Positions 44,858 through 57,654 are shown, counted from the stretch's first letter. The stretch is 64,000 bases of DNA from Petaurus breviceps papuanus (GCA_028583685.1 JAMXIF010001195.1:12927667-12991666); one strand, 5' to 3'. Notes: a model not told the origin generated them from the sequence alone. A program made the numbers and translations.

Positions 44858-45012
44858 TGAGACCACTCAATCCAACTTTTTACTTTTTAGATGAGGAACA
44901 CAGGTTTAAAGACATTAGTTGACTTGCCAAGGTCATATAGTTAGCAAGTACCTGAGGCAGTATTCAAAGCCACCCCTTCATGACTCCAAATCCCAATCCA
45001 CTATATCACATT
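44858..45012 (-). repeat. MIR/THER-like SINE, minus
   Basis: 'tgacttgccaaggtcatatagttagcaagtacctgaggc' then 'caatccactatatca' is antisense CORE-SINE text. Confidence 0.75.
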
Positions 45013-45034
45013 AACTTAAAGAGAATGATTAAAT

Positions 45035-45150
45035 ATCAATATGGAAGGAGGTCTCCAGTGGAGTACCCTAGGAATATGCCCCTTTCCCCTGTACTATTTA
45101 ACATTTTCCATTAATGACTTGAATAAAAGCAGTGATGGTATACTTATCAA
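45035..45150 (+). mobile_element. CR1/L3 LINE RT fragment, second copy
   Basis: 'ggaggtctccagtggagtaccctagg' and 'ctgtactatttaacattttccattaatgactt' repeat the RT block also found at 44.6 kb (SSGVP...G, LFNIFxNDL). Confidence 0.75.
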
Positions 45151-45151
45151 A

Positions 45152-45345
45152 CAGAGGATTTAATAATTCTGAAGGAGCTAATGGAGTTATTGAGCAGAAG
45201 AGTGACATATTAGAAATATAATGAGGATGTCAGCTCAGTGGAGGATGAACTGGAGTAGGGAAAGACTTGAGGGAGGGAGACCAACCACAAGGCTATTGAA
45301 ATAGTCTAGACATGAGGTGATAGGATCCTGGAACTGAATGACAGT
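45152..45345 (-). mobile_element. L2 LINE fragment, minus
   Basis: 'tcagtggaggatgaactggagtagggaaagacttgagg' and 'ggctattgaaatagtctagacatgaggtgat' are antisense L2 text. Confidence 0.8.
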
Positions 45346-45349
45346 TATG

Positions 45350-46030
45350 TAAGTATAACACAGACTACCTTGGCCCTCCACTGTCTAGATGTGAGATATT
45401 CTATTTCACTCCAACTTCAGAGTTTTCTGAGACCCTTTAGTCCCTTCAACTTCTCATATTCCTTATCCTATGAGTCTATGATTTCTCCTGGGAAGATGAT
45501 CTCATGGGCTGTTGGACTAGGTTGGTAGGCACAGCGTATCTAGGACAGTGCCTCTCTATCTGTGACCTGTTTGAGAGTGTGTCTTCTCTGGAACCTCCAT
45601 TGTTCTGGATTCATCATTATCCAGAATAATTGGGCATCTCAGATGGGGTATTATATGTTCTGGTTGTCATTTCTGCGTTAAAGAGCCAAGTAGGTCAGGA
45701 TTTTGGATAAATTATGGTTTTCACTCCCACTCCTCAGTCTTCTGCCCCCTTAGTCCCCCACTTCTTTCTTGGCTTTTTACTTATTCATTTACTTTTACCA
45801 TTTATTTTAGTGAATAGGCTGTAGTAACAAGGAAGCTTTTGCTTCCAGTGCTAGGTCTCTTCCATGGAGAAGCACACACCCTAATAAACCATGGGGGTAG
45901 AAACCAGCAGACTTCTTCAGCAGGTTTCAGTGTCTCAATTCACCTTTCTTGCTGATGCTGGGTGGTAGAGGACCTTGGATATGGGCCTAATTCATTAGAA
46001 TTCATTAGCACTTTTATTGGGAAGGGGGAA
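45350..46030. other. Anonymous sequence
   Basis: No feature recognised before the provirus. Confidence 0.5.
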
Positions 46031-46032
46031 AC

Positions 46033-46494
46033 TGTAACAGTAATATAAATGGGAAGATCTTTCTCAACCATTAATAGGCCCATTTAACCTGCTTGAGTCA
46101 CATGGAAGCCTGAGTCATGTAATTCTGCAGTGGGAGGAGCTTGCTGAACTGGTAGAGCAGGAAAGATGGAACAGAACTGAGAGGAAGTTGGTCAGAACAC
46201 TTAGAGCTGAGGGAAAGAGAGGAAGCAGGCAGTGAGCTGTGAGTGTTCACTTGTGGAAGGCCCTACAGGGGCAAGGTTTGGGGATGGTGGTGCCCCCCTG
46301 CATTGTTATTGTGAATAGATTATTTGCTGCTATGATGGATTTGAATTTCTGATATTGAGTTTCTTCTTTCTGACGTTTGAATAAATGTTTTGGTTCTGTC
46401 TTCCTTGTGGGAGTCTGTTATATTTTACAATTCAGAATTATGCTGGCATGCTCATGGACACTGTAGACTCTGTGAATGTCACCTTGGTGCTACA
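46033..46494 (+). repeat. 5' LTR of the fossil provirus
   Basis: About 462 bp, opening 'tgtaacag' and closing 'ggtgctaca'. AATAAA lies near 46379. It shares the order 'ggaagatcttt', 'attaataggcccatttaacc', 'cacatggaagcctg', 'gaagcagg' and 'gctgtgagtgttca' with the 3' LTR. Confidence 0.85.
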
Positions 46495-46499
46495 TTTGT

Positions 46500-47970
46500 C
46501 AACAAGGATGGGATCACAAACTATCAGATGCCTGTTTGGAGACAGAAAGACTTTAGGGGGAAAATGGATATCCCAGGATGGGAAGATTTATCTTATTTCT
46601 CCCTGGCAAGAGAATGGACTAAAAGTACAGGATTCTGTGGAAACTGGGAATTGAGGCTATGGAAGGGAGAACCTAGAGATTTGGAAAGATGTTTGCAAGG
46701 AATACCAGTAGAACCAGGGATAGAACGGACAGAGGTATGTGAGAGAGTCCGGGCCTTGGTAACAAGTTATTGCTTTATGTGTAAAAGCAGAAACAAGCTG
46801 CTGGAAGAGAAAGCTCAGATAGAAAGGAAGTTGGCTGGTTTGCATGGGAATCTTTCTGTGCAACAAAATTTGGGCTCTCCTTTAGAAGAACAAGCCGAGT
46901 TGTCTCAGGTGGTAGAAGAGCAAACTTCTGTTCATTTAGCTAAGAGAAAGTGAAAAACTAAGAAAAGGAATGCTCATGCAGCCCTTACACAGATTGGGCC
47001 TAGTTGGGACCCCAATGATTGCCAGGAGAATGCATGGGAGAAAAAAGAAACAAAGTTAGATGAGGAGGCTTTTACCAGTGCAGACATTTGCCCAATATTA
47101 AGAAGACAGCAGGGGAACAGGGGGCGGGAGGGGGTGCCTACAGTGTTTGGGGAAGTAATTGAGGATTTTAGTCATCAGGAGGTCACTGTTATATTAAGTC
47201 AATTCACCCAAAAGATGGGAGAATCGATAGTGTCTTGGATGGTGAGAATCAGTGATGAAGGTGCCAGAGGAGTATTGATAGATAACATAGATGGCTTGAA
47301 ATTTGTAGATATCAGTCAGAATCCTTTTGTATAGCAAAGTTTTGGGGATTAACATATACAAAGAGGTAACAAAGCAATTAATCTGTTAGCTTTAGCTGCA
47401 GATGGATGCAACAGGCAGTGTTCTACTGACTTTATGTGGCCTGGTGGAGATAGAGCCTGGTATTCACTTAGGGACTGCATGAGAAAGTTAAAGGAGGAGG
47501 TAATGAAGGCAGCAATAATGATGGGAGACACTGAGGCTTATCACAATACCCCCTCAGAAGTTTCTCATAGAAATATTATAGTGAAGATGGCTTCTCCTGC
47601 ATATAGGCACCTAATTCTGATTGTACTAATTGGGGAGATAGGGTACTCCCTTTCAGAGGTGCTGGATAAGATTTTACAGTTAAGTGACTTAGGGGAATGG
47701 AGAAAAGATAAATTTCCTCAATAGAGAAGAGTAAAGGTCAGAATGAATTGACAAAAAAATAATTGTTTACTGTTTTATTAAGAGCAGGGGTAGATTTTAG
47801 AAGAATAGATGGTATTGCAACTAATGAACTACATAAAATGGGGCTTAATATTAGACTGAATAGGGGAGTGGGAACTGCCCTTACAGATCCCCCAGAAACT
47901 TGGTGTTCAATTTTGTCACACCTGAAGGGAGAATGGGAAATTGGCCAGGCCCCAGGTAAGATTAAATAAA
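46500..47970 (+). pseudogene. gag-like remnants of the fossil provirus
   Basis: Retroviral Gag builds the virus shell. Several frames here have Gag-like composition, with a matrix-like first part and a helix-rich capsid-like part at about 47.1-47.7 kb. Similarity is judged from position and composition only, and no zinc knuckle is seen. It is a fossil with several breaks and is not expected to make protein. Confidence 0.55.
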
Positions 47971-48547
47971 GTATATCTCTAGCCAGAATGATGATCCCAA
48001 TCTGCAAATTAGAAAACAGTAAACAACAATGACAGTGGGTTCATGGACTCCAGAAGTATGGCTGACCCTAAATTTACACTGCTTCTGTTATTGTTTCCCT
48101 GCTTCTTTTTGACTTTTTGTCTGTTAAACTTGCTTTCTAGATTTACTTCCTGCATGCTTAGTACCCTCTACCTGCAGATGCCTGATCACTTAAGTTGGAT
48201 GTCACCCCCTGTCCATGACTGTGATGTGTAACCTCTGGACCTGGCATCGACCAAGCTCTGGATGAGAGCTAAAGAACTGACCTCTCAGATGGGACTTCTT
48301 GGGGCAGGGATAGTTCTAAGTCCAATTTTAGCTATTGAAGAAGAGACCTTCACCCCTTACCCCAAGATTTTGGGTCCCATTGATTCATGGGGGGAATGAC
48401 GGTATGTTTGTCATCGAGCCCCACCCTAAAACACTGTTTTATGTGCTTATTTTGGGTTGTCCCTGTTACATTGCTGTAAAATTCTGTTGACACTAATTAC
48501 CCCTAAATTCCCATTAACCTATGTAATGGATGTGAAAGACCTTGGGG

Positions 48548-48929
48548 CATAATGGTCATATGAATAGGAAGATCTTTCCCATCCATTAATAGGCCCATTT
48601 AACCAGCTTGTGACACATGGAAGCCTGTGGTGAGAGGAGCTTGCCTAACAGGTGAAGCAGGAACAGAGTTGAGAGGAAATTGGTCAGAGCAGTTAGAGCT
48701 GAGGGAGAGAGAGGAAGCAGGAAGCGAGCTGTGAGTGTTCATTTATGGGAAGGCCCTAGCAGGGGACAGGCTTGGGGATGGCGTGCTCCCTGCATTGTTA
48801 CTATTTATAGATTTCTTTGTTTCTTGGTTCATTCTTCCATGTGGAGAGTCTATTATACTTTGTGATTCAGAATTATACGGGTATATTCATAGCTGCTGTA
48901 GGCACTGTGAATGTCACATTGGTGCTACA
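48548..48929 (+). repeat. 3' LTR of the fossil provirus
   Basis: About 382 bp, colinear with the 5' LTR and closing on the same 'ggtgctaca'. It is shorter than the 5' LTR. The 570 bp before it (47975-48547) holds no recognisable gene. Confidence 0.83.
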
Positions 48930-49084
48930 GCACCTTATAAACACAACATGAGCATATAGACATCATTTGAGGCCTTCTGTAGTAAGGACTGGGTCAAGTC
49001 ACACCATGGATGGTTCGGGAATAGACCATTTCATTGGCATGGAGAATTTTCAATGACTAAATTCCTTCTATCAATATCTGCCCT

Positions 49085-49245
49085 ACAATTTATAGTCATA
49101 GAAAGTCACCTGGGAGCACTAAAATTGAATGACTTTATAGGGTCATACAGAAAGTATGTGTAAGACATGGGACTCAAACCCAGGACTTCTTGACTTCAAG
49201 GCAAGCTCTTTAGACACTAACCACACTACCTCTCAGGCAGTACCA
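49085..49245 (-). repeat. SINE fragment, minus
   Basis: 'gggactcaaacccaggacttcttgacttcaaggc' followed by 'ctaaccacactacctctc' reads as antisense SINE head. Confidence 0.7.
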
Positions 49246-49599
49246 CAACTAGTACAGATAGTGTTATGTGGGAGGATGCATTTTTATCCTTGAAACAAGA
49301 GAAAGGGTCCGATGCAGTCAATGTGTTCCTTCTTATGCTTGGGAAAGCATCCTTAGCAGGGTTTGTGTGAGAACTGCTGCATTGGAACACTGGGTTGTTT
49401 TTCTTGGTCAGCAGCATTCTTTGCTGTTGGGCCCTTTGCCACCCCTTGTCTCAGAGCCACTTGTTGGACTCACCTTAGAAGTTGGAAACTGTGCTGGATC
49501 CAAATGTATAGCTTGTAGCACAATAGCCACTACAGAAATAGTTCCTCAAGCAAAGAAGGGGGAAAGGACAGGGAAGGGTGAGGAATGAAGAAAACAATA

Positions 49600-49882
49600 A
49601 CCAAAGAAATAATAGTTGACATTGATTTAGTACCACAAGGAGTACCAAGTGCTTTACATATGTCATTTCACTCCAACTTCTAAACAATCCTGTGAGGTCG
49701 GCCCTTTAGGCAATGTTATCTTCGCTTTGCAGATGAGGAGACCAAAGCCAGTGAGGCCAGGGTTTCACCTTCAGTCGCACTGTTAGGAAGCAGCAGACGC
49801 AGGGAGTCGAGCCCAGGTTTTCTGACCCAGAATCCTGTGCTCATACTTTTCTCACTAAATTATAGCTGCCTTTGTCTTTGTG
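49600..49882 (-). repeat. THER/MIR-like SINE, minus
   Basis: 'taccaagtgctttacatatgtcat', 'ctgtgaggtcggcc', 'gcagatgaggagaccaaagcc' and 'attatagctgcc' give a nearly complete antisense SINE. Confidence 0.85.
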
Positions 49883-50404
49883 TCCTTCTTAGGCCTAGCA
49901 TGATACTTTTCCCAGGAAGTGAAGACAAATTATTTTTGGAAACAAAATGCAAGCATCATTTCATATCATCTAAGTCATCATAACTACACAGTAATACCTT
50001 CATTCATCCCTGATGGCCTCTCCATCTCCATCCACATAACTGCTGTCCTTAACTTACTCTCTCTCCTAAAGATCCTCCAGGTCTTTAGATCAATCTCAGA
50101 AGGTGAGGTTTACTTTTTTTTTTTTTTTGCTCTAACCAAGTTCCTCCCCTGAAGCTCCTGATCCCATTGTGATTCTGTCTCCTTTCCTTTGAATAGGAGA
50201 TATCTAGCAGGAAATATTGTGCTCATTAATCAGTGAGTACTCTGTTCCCCACTCCAAGTAGAATATGGAGCAGATTGACATACTTCTAACATTGTTCCTT
50301 TTTTAGAAAGAATTTAAATCTTGCTTTTACTGATATGTTTACTTTTCATATCACTTTTTCTCAATTATCAATCAGTCATTTTTCTCCCATATCCCTCAAA
50401 CCAC

Positions 50405-50522
50405 TGAAAAGGGAGGGAGGAAGACAGGAAAGCAGGGAGGGAAGGAGGGAGGAAGGAAGGAAAGAAAGAAAGAAGGAAGGAAGAAAGGAATGTAGGGAGG
50501 GAAAGAGAGAGGAAGGAAATAA
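50405..50522. repeat. (GGAA)n-type purine tract
   Basis: Irregular GGAA/GAAA/GGGA units on the plus strand. The basic or Pro-Ser frames across it are artefacts. Confidence 0.9.
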
Positions 50523-50539
50523 GGGCTAAAAAATATAAA

Positions 50540-51080
50540 ATCGTCTATCACATAAGAGCAGTCAAGCAAAACTCCTGTATTAATCACATCCAAAAATGCA
50601 TTTCTTTTTCTTATGTTAGCCCACTCTTTTTCTGGCAGGAGGTGAGCAATATTCTTCTTCAGTTCCTCTGAAATCATGGTCCACCATTTAGTTGATTAAA
50701 GTTCTTAAATCCTTCAGAATTGTTCATTTTTACAATATTAGCGTTAAAGTATAAATCATTTTGGCTCTACTCATTTCACTCTGAATCAGTTCATAAAAAT
50801 CTTTCCATTTATTTTTGAAACTATTTTTTTCCCATTATTTCACCGTTATTTCGAATATTTCCCTTACCTTTCACCTCCCCATCCAGAGTCATCCCTTGTA
50901 ATAAAGATTAGGAAAGAAAGAAAAAGCAGTTCAAAATCAAAATGAAAAATTCCCGACAGTGTATACAGTTGTGAATACTCATAGCTATTGACCCCTGTAA
51001 AGAAGGGAGGGGAGTTCATTTTCTCAAATCATATCTAGAACTTTTTATAATTACAGAGCCTAAACATTGCTCCCTTAACC
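50540..51080 (-). mobile_element. Possible L1-related fragment, minus
   Basis: 'tggctctactcatttcactctgaatcagttcataaaaatc' is the reverse complement of an L1 ORF2-end motif ('gaactgatgctgagtgaaatgagcagaacc'). The rest is too diverged to place, so the extent is a guess. Confidence 0.45.
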
Positions 51081-51084
51081 GTAA

Positions 51085-51760
51085 AGAACAGTGTGTTAAC
51101 TTGGAGCTTTTTCTTAGGTTTGCTTGTTTATATGGGTCTTCTTGTGGTCTTAGCATCACCTCTCACTTCTTGCTTCCTTGTTTCTGTCCAATTTTAGTTA
51201 CAGGAATACTCTACTTCTAAACTTCAAATTGAATACATATTTAGAAAGTGTAACTTGAAGTGTTCCTGAGAACTCCTTAGCCTACATGTTTCACATTCCT
51301 CTTTCAGACACATCTCAGGTCACCTCTATAAAAAGAAAAGATTAGGAAGAATTAGTTGTAAATCCATGCAGTCTACAGAGTGAGTTCAGTCATGTGTTCT
51401 AGAAGTGACAGGTATAGGTGTTTGCATTTTTAATATGCATATTATTCTATGTGGCCCACAGTTACCCACTGCTGTGATCTCAGGAACAGAACAAGAGGTC
51501 AGTCTAAATATAAGGTAATTTCTGAAAGAGAAAATGCTAAGTTTTAAGACACAGGCTACCAGCTCCATACTTTCATGGCTAATTATCAGCTGTGATATGA
51601 TTTAGGTTTAATTTATGCATGCCTGTTCCTTGTTTTAGAGAAGCAAAAATAAGAAACAGCACTAAGACTGAGAAACTAGGAATTTTAACTATCATCACTC
51701 TATCTCTCAGTTGAGAAATTTTTTTATAAGTTTAATCTCATAGCTTAGATAAGTATTGGG
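51085..51760. other. Anonymous sequence
   Basis: No feature recognised. Confidence 0.5.
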
Positions 51761-51764
51761 CTGA

Positions 51765-51960
51765 ATAATAATAACAATAATAGATGGAATTTATAGCATA
51801 CATTATGGCTTATAAAAGATTTCACGTACATTATTAGGTCTTATTTTCACAACCATCCTGCTATGTATGTATCATAAATACTCTCATGTTGATTTTATAA
51901 ATAAGTAAACGGAGGCTCAGAGAGATTTGTTGACTTGTTTTCAATCAAGATTTTCAAGTA
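51765..51960 (-). repeat. THER/MIR-like SINE, minus
   Basis: 'aataataacaataatagatggaatttatag', 'caaccatcctgctatgtatg' and 'aaacggaggctcagagagatttgttgactt' in antisense order. Confidence 0.75.
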
Positions 51961-52251
51961 TAATGAAGCAAATTCAATCCCTTTACTCTGAATAAAAATA
52001 GTATTAATAAATTTTAGCAAACAAAAAAAGAATTTATTAAATTTATTAAAATTTATTTTAAAATAGTATTTCACCTTTGTCTCAACCTTTATAATTTCTA
52101 TTTTAAATAAATATTATAAAGTGTGCAATATATAGTACAATAATACATGAATAGAAATATACACATTATTTAAATACACCCTCTGTATATATGTATATAT
52201 GTACACACAAATATGCACAAATACATTATGTGTGCATAACTACATATCTCT

Positions 52252-52252
<1 letters not shown>

Positions 52253-52294
<42 letters not shown>
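52253..52294. repeat. (TC)n microsatellite
   Basis: About 42 bp of TC with one TT interruption. Confidence 0.92.
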
Positions 52295-52295
<1 letters not shown>

Positions 52296-52554
52296 AATCT
52301 ATGGGAATAAGGACGGGACCTAAAACTTTATTGATATAGGGAATCCTGAATGAGGAGACTCTTTTACCAACTGAAGATGGCATTTGTTCTGCAGCTTATG
52401 TTTGCAGAGAGTTTTCTAAACCTCTTAAGCCTCTAAAGCTACCTAAGGAGTCTATCACTTGCGAAGCAAATACTGGTATAAGGTGAAGGTGAATGGATCT
52501 GGCACCCTGAGGGTTCTCGTGTTGGTGGTGAGCTTTGAGAAACTGAAGAACAAG

Positions 52555-52695
52555 AGGGAATATGTATTTATATAGTGTCTTCTATGTGTCAGGCCCTCTG
52601 CTAAGTGCCTTCCTTCCTTCCTTCCTTCCTTCCTTCCTTCCTTCCTTCCTTCCTCCTTCCCTCCCTTCTTCCTTCTTTCCTTGCTTCCTTCTTTT
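52555..52695. repeat. SINE/L2 tail merging into (CTTC)n
   Basis: 'tatatagtgtcttctatgtgtcaggccctctgctaag' is an antisense SINE/L2 tail. It turns into about 40 bp of CTTC repeats and then degenerate pyrimidines. Confidence 0.8.
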
Positions 52696-52910
52696 CTCCA
52701 TGTTTTTTGGAACTGAAGCTTTCAGTTTTTGTTCATTCTTGAATATTGTCACAAATGTTGTTCATGAAGATCTAAATACTACAGGCTATGAGTTCTGCAA
52801 AGTGCTTAACCCTGATTCTTGACAGCTGATCTGAGCAAAGTCCCATTTTCATATTTAATAATAAGTTTATTTTGAGCCAGAACCATTTCTGTCAAAGATA
52901 ATGGTTAAAC

Positions 52911-52996
52911 CAGGGGTAGGAAACCTGTAACCTTGAGGGCTCACATGAACCTAGAGGGTCACATGAGGCTTTGAGATTGCAGGTTCCCCATTCCGG
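52911..52996. mobile_element. Miniature hAT-type element (86 bp)
   Basis: Starts 'caggggtaggaaacctg' and ends 'caggttccccattccgg', inverted repeats that pair over about 12 of 17 positions. The flanks 'ggttaaac' (52903-52910) and 'gattaaac' (52997-53004) form an 8-bp duplication with one mismatch, as hAT transposases make. Confidence 0.78.
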
Positions 52997-53184
52997 GATT
53001 AAACCTTCCTGCCTCTTACACCTAACCCCAACACACAGATTCCTAGGTAGTGAACAGATCACAAAGAAAATTTCACATACCAAAGGCAAGGAGTGGCAAA
53101 AACTGAAAACAGATGCACAAATATGAAGGTCTAAATGGGAAGAAAAGAGAAATGAGAATCATACAGTTGTGAAAGTTTCTCATT

Positions 53185-53275
53185 AATCAATCAAGCAAAT
53201 ATTTATTTTTGCAACATTGTGCTAGGCACCATACTAGGCTCTAGGGACTAAACAATCTCTACTTCCTCATTAAAA
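53185..53275 (-). repeat. L2/SINE tail, minus
   Basis: 'atcaatcaagcaaatatttattt' and 'gtgctaggcaccatactaggc' are an antisense L2-type tail. Confidence 0.7.
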
Positions 53276-53289
53276 TAGTATCCTATGAA

Positions 53290-55130
53290 TAATAATGATG
53301 GGAGACTGGTGATCTAATATGGCTGCTTGTCTCCAGTCATTGAATTATTATTGAAACTCATAATTTGATGCCACAGTTAGAAATCTAGGAATACCTTTGA
53401 AACCAGAAACCTTTTTGCCTATGTTATTGGGACTCCTTCCTGTATTGTTCTAAGGTGGTATAAAGTGCTTTCTTTTGACATGAAACAGTTTAGTGTCTAA
53501 AGGGGCAGAACAAAAGATATTGTGCAGAAAGAAAAAGTTAGTTATATGATCTTCCAGATGATTTAAGATAATGTCTCTTTCATAGATGAATACTTTAATA
53601 CCTGAAAGAAAGAGGAAAATAACTTTCAGTTTAATAGAAACTGTTAAAATGTGTATATAAACTTTTTTTCAGATGGGATTTGAATAGTTTTGGAAAGAAA
53701 TTACCTTTAGAATAGCTATAATGACTTGAATAACTTTGTAAAAGACATAAAGTCTCATTTAGATGTAAATGTTTTGTGGTTTAAATGGTTTTGAAAAAAG
53801 AATATTTATTGATTAAAAATAAGAGTACAAAGAAAAGCGGGTTTTATGAACATTGTGTAAGTTACTGAATTGTGTTGAGAACTTGTTAATAGCAGGAACT
53901 ACAGGAAATCAATGTTTCAGCTCATTTGCGAGCAACTGTTTTAAGACTTCAGGGGGTTTGTAAAAAGACAAATTATGAAGTCGTATGAAAAATGAGGATG
54001 ATTCAACAAGGGCTGTTGATGTTATAGGCTTACGCTTTTTGTTTTTGAATCTTATAAGTAACAAAGTCCCTGAGTTCCAAGAGGATCTGATTTAAGAGAG
54101 AGGCTCAGAAATCACTGTGGTGATCTCAAAGACCTTTGCAGGAGAGGCAGATTTAGCAGGAGCTAAAAAATAGCTTTGTTGAAAATGTTAAGGGAAACCA
54201 TTCATCTGGCAAGAATTCTTCAGCTACAAGTTTCTGATTGACTGATCAAAGATTTCAATTTACTCAAGGAAAACTTCAGTTCCAGCTATTGCCCATTAGT
54301 GCCACCTAGAGCTTAATAGAGGTGATATGTATCAGAAGTGCCTTTTTCTCATTGCTGACCCCATCTGATCTAAGATGGAAAAGTAGAAAAGGGGAAAGAT
54401 ACATCTTGTTGCTGCTTTGCTGCATAAGAAATGGCACTTAGATCAAACTGGAGTGAGACAAACACTGCTAGCTGTGATTGTATAACCCAAAGAGAGTTAG
54501 CCTGATGAGCTGTCATTTTCTGCCTTAAAGAAACTTGTTATTCATCTTAAAAGTATATCACTTTTCCAATGCTCTTTTAAGAATGATAACAAAGAGCTTG
54601 TAAATGTCTTTTTGGTTCAAGAATAATTGGGAAGGGGGTTTTGTCTGGTTGGAGAACAGTGAGGCCTGACAGACAAGCAGTTATCAAAGAAGTTGTTTTA
54701 TGTGAATGGACTACTTACACCAAGGCCTACAGCCCAGAGCTATTCATTACCCCAAGGACATGAATTTTCCTCCCTCATGTGTTTCTTTTCCAAGTTGCTT
54801 TGTGTGAATTATAATGTATTTGTTATTCTTATAATTGCTCTAATATATGAGTACCTATGATGTTATTTATTTTGCTTATTGTTGAGTAAATGGTTATGTT
54901 TATAAAGAATAAAATATCATTGTGAATGGCTGGTTCGGGTTAAAATGGGGGGCTCAAGAGTTAAAAAATTGAGTTGTGGAGTATATGCCCCTTTAATAAG
55001 TGAAAGACTTTGAAGTATTTGTAACAAAAAGATCAAAACTCAATGGAATATTTGATATAAAATATCCAGAAGAAATGTAAGAAAAACATTAAAGAATAAT
55101 TATAAGACAGTCATTGAGGTCAAACTGTTT
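53290..55130. other. Anonymous sequence, largest repeat-poor stretch
   Basis: About 1.8 kb in which I recognise no repeat, exon or RNA gene. If the window contains conserved non-coding DNA, this is a likely place, but nothing in the sequence alone shows it. Confidence 0.5.
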
Positions 55131-55414
55131 ACTTATTGTGTATACACACACATATATATATGTGTATGCATGTATACACATGAGAATGTTATCAGTATTC
55201 TTAAAACTGTCATCATTATTAAGGTAGTTTGAAAGGAAGGTTGGGGCTGAGATGTATATGATAGGGTGATTCCTAAAAAACAAAACTGGGTAAGAAAAAG
55301 GCAAAGGGATATTAGAGAAAATATAGAACAGGAAGGGGAGTAGGGTGTGGAGGTGATGCATCAGTAAGTAGGTCTTCAGAAAGGAAAGGATTGGTGCTAA
55401 GAAGAATATTTCCC

Positions 55415-55945
55415 CACAAACGACAGAAAAATCAGTAGTGATTGAAAAAGACAGAAAAAAGAGAGAATCCAGAAAGGTGTCATGTTGGAAATGGAACTTG
55501 AGTTGAACTCTGAAGGAAATTAGTGATTGTGAGAAACCAGAGTGAAAAGGGAGAGCATTTTAGATAGGGGGGGGATAGCCTTTTCAAATACATGGAGTAG
55601 GGAGATGAAATATTGAGTGTGAGGAGTAGTAAAGAGGTCATTTGTTGTATGTGAAGGGGTATAAAGTGCCATGCGTCTAGAAAGGTAGGCTAAAGAGGGG
55701 ATGTAAAAGGCTTTAAATGAAAGAGGAATTTGTATTTGATCCCAGAGGTAATAAGTGGCCACTGGAATTTACTCTGTCCAAAGTGACGTGGTCAGACATA
55801 TACATTAGAAATATGACTTTTGTAATTGTGTGGAGGATTGATTGGAGAAGGGAGAGATGTGATACAGGGAGTCCATGTGAATTGATGAGGGCCATAATTA
55901 GGGTGGTAGCCATGTGAGCAGTGAGAATAAACCAATGAAACATTT
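55415..55945 (-). mobile_element. L2 LINE fragment, minus
   Basis: 'ggagagcattttagatag', 'ggctttaaatgaaagagg', 'tttgatcccagaggtaataagtggccactgg', 'acgtggtcagaca' and 'ggaggattgattggagaaggg' are antisense L2 in order. Confidence 0.85.
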
Positions 55946-56010
55946 TGGATGCCTTAAGTTACTTAGGCAAGAGTAGGCCCCCTAGCTACATTAGTCCTCA
56001 GCCTCCATAT

Positions 56011-56281
56011 TGGGCAGATAGATGGCACAATGGATAGAGTTCCAGACCTGGAGTTAGGAAGACTCATTTTCATGTGCTCAAATCTGAGCTCAGATACTTA
56101 AGTGCTATGTGACCCTTAGCAAGTCTCTTAACCCTGTTTGCCTCAGTTTCCTCATCTGTAAAATGATATGGAGAAGGAAATGACAAACCACTCCAGTACC
56201 TTTGCCAAGAAAACCCCAAATGGGGTCATGAATAGTCTGAAACTCTTGACTGAACTCATGACTGAAATGACTGAGCACCAA
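56011..56281 (+). mobile_element. tRNA-type SINE with TSD
   Basis: 'tgggcagatagatggcac', 'atggatagagttccag', 'cctcagtttcctcatctgtaaaatg' and 'gaaaccccaaatggggtcatgaatag'-like end, in plus orientation. 'cctccatat' repeats at 56002-56010 and 56282-56290. Homologous to the antisense copies at 31.5 and 58.8 kb. Confidence 0.92.
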
Positions 56282-56294
56282 CCTCCATATAGTT

Positions 56295-57285
56295 TGTGAA
56301 AGCCCTGCTTCCAGAGTTTGATTCAATAAGTGGGAGGAAGTTAGTTAATGTTGGAGTTTTACGGACAAATTGAAAGCTAATGATAGTGCATTGAATGTGA
56401 CTAAAATAGTTTGTTGTTTGGGGAGAATGACCTTTTCAATACTCACCTGGTGAGTTCTTGATTTCAGGCTTCGGGATATGCCAACCAGTTGTTGGATGGC
56501 TTATTTTTTTAAACTTTATTTTTGTGCCTGATTTCAAGCTTGTCTATTCATCCTAAGTAGATTCTCATGATTGGGGTTTGGTAAAGTGATTTTCCAACTT
56601 CTAAAATACTTCACTCTAGCCTTTGGGGTTGCCCAAGGGTGACTTCAGTGAACGGCTGAAGGTTCTTGCCACACTGATCAGTGATTAATATACTGCATGG
56701 CTATAAGGCAGAAGGAGGGCCGATAGGCAAAGCTGAGAAACAAATGGGAATTAACTGTCCATGATATCCATCACTGTCATCTCCACCAGTCCCCAGATGT
56801 GCAAGTCTGAGCAGAGTTGCCCTAGGAGGCCTTCTTTGTTCCACAGCTGCCATCCTTTGTGCTTCACTTCTCCTCTGAGCAAGTCTTGAAGATCCATTGA
56901 CTGCTCAGAGACATGAGTATGTCTGAGTTTAGGAGGTCTAGATGAATGAAAAGTGATAACTTGTTCATGGTACACATGGAGTCTTGGATCATTTCCTTTT
57001 TACTCCTAACATCCCCTCCCATACCTGCTGTGGGGAAAAGAGGTGACCAACAAAAATAACTTAGACTTTCCAGAACTCAGCTCTCCAGCAGCTAGCATAA
57101 AAGATCCCATAGCTATTAAAAACATGGAGAGAAAGGATTATGGACTCAAACCCCAAATCCAGTTAAGTGAAGATATCTTCTCTCCTCAGAGAGGCAATCT
57201 CTCCAAGGCCCTTTTGGAACTAACAGCTGAAGTTTATAAAATATCTTTTACTTTATCAGTTTTGTGTTTTGCAATATATGTCTAT
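56295..57285. other. Anonymous sequence
   Basis: No feature recognised. The 202-codon frame 57043-57651 owes most of its length to the CTTT array that follows. Confidence 0.5.
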
Positions 57286-57288
57286 CTA

Positions 57289-57588
<300 letters not shown>

Positions 57589-57654
57589 TATCCATGCATC
57601 CATCTATCTACCTATCTATGTCTGTCTACCTATCTATTTATCAAATTATAGTTA

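Larger units (their letters stand above)
46033..48929 (+). mobile_element. Fossil endogenous retrovirus, short, two LTRs
   Basis: Two related LTRs (46033-46494 and 48548-48929) bracket about 2 kb. The internal part starts with gag-like remnants; I recognise no protease, polymerase or envelope. It is either internally deleted or a non-autonomous relative. The LTRs differ by many substitutions and indels, so the insertion is old. No convincing target duplication is visible. The element is clearly broken in many places. Class is uncertain. Confidence 0.8.

Noticed and set aside
53290-55130. Hidden host exon in the repeat-poor stretch
   Set aside because: No open frame with splice-site context or protein-like composition could be supported from sequence alone.
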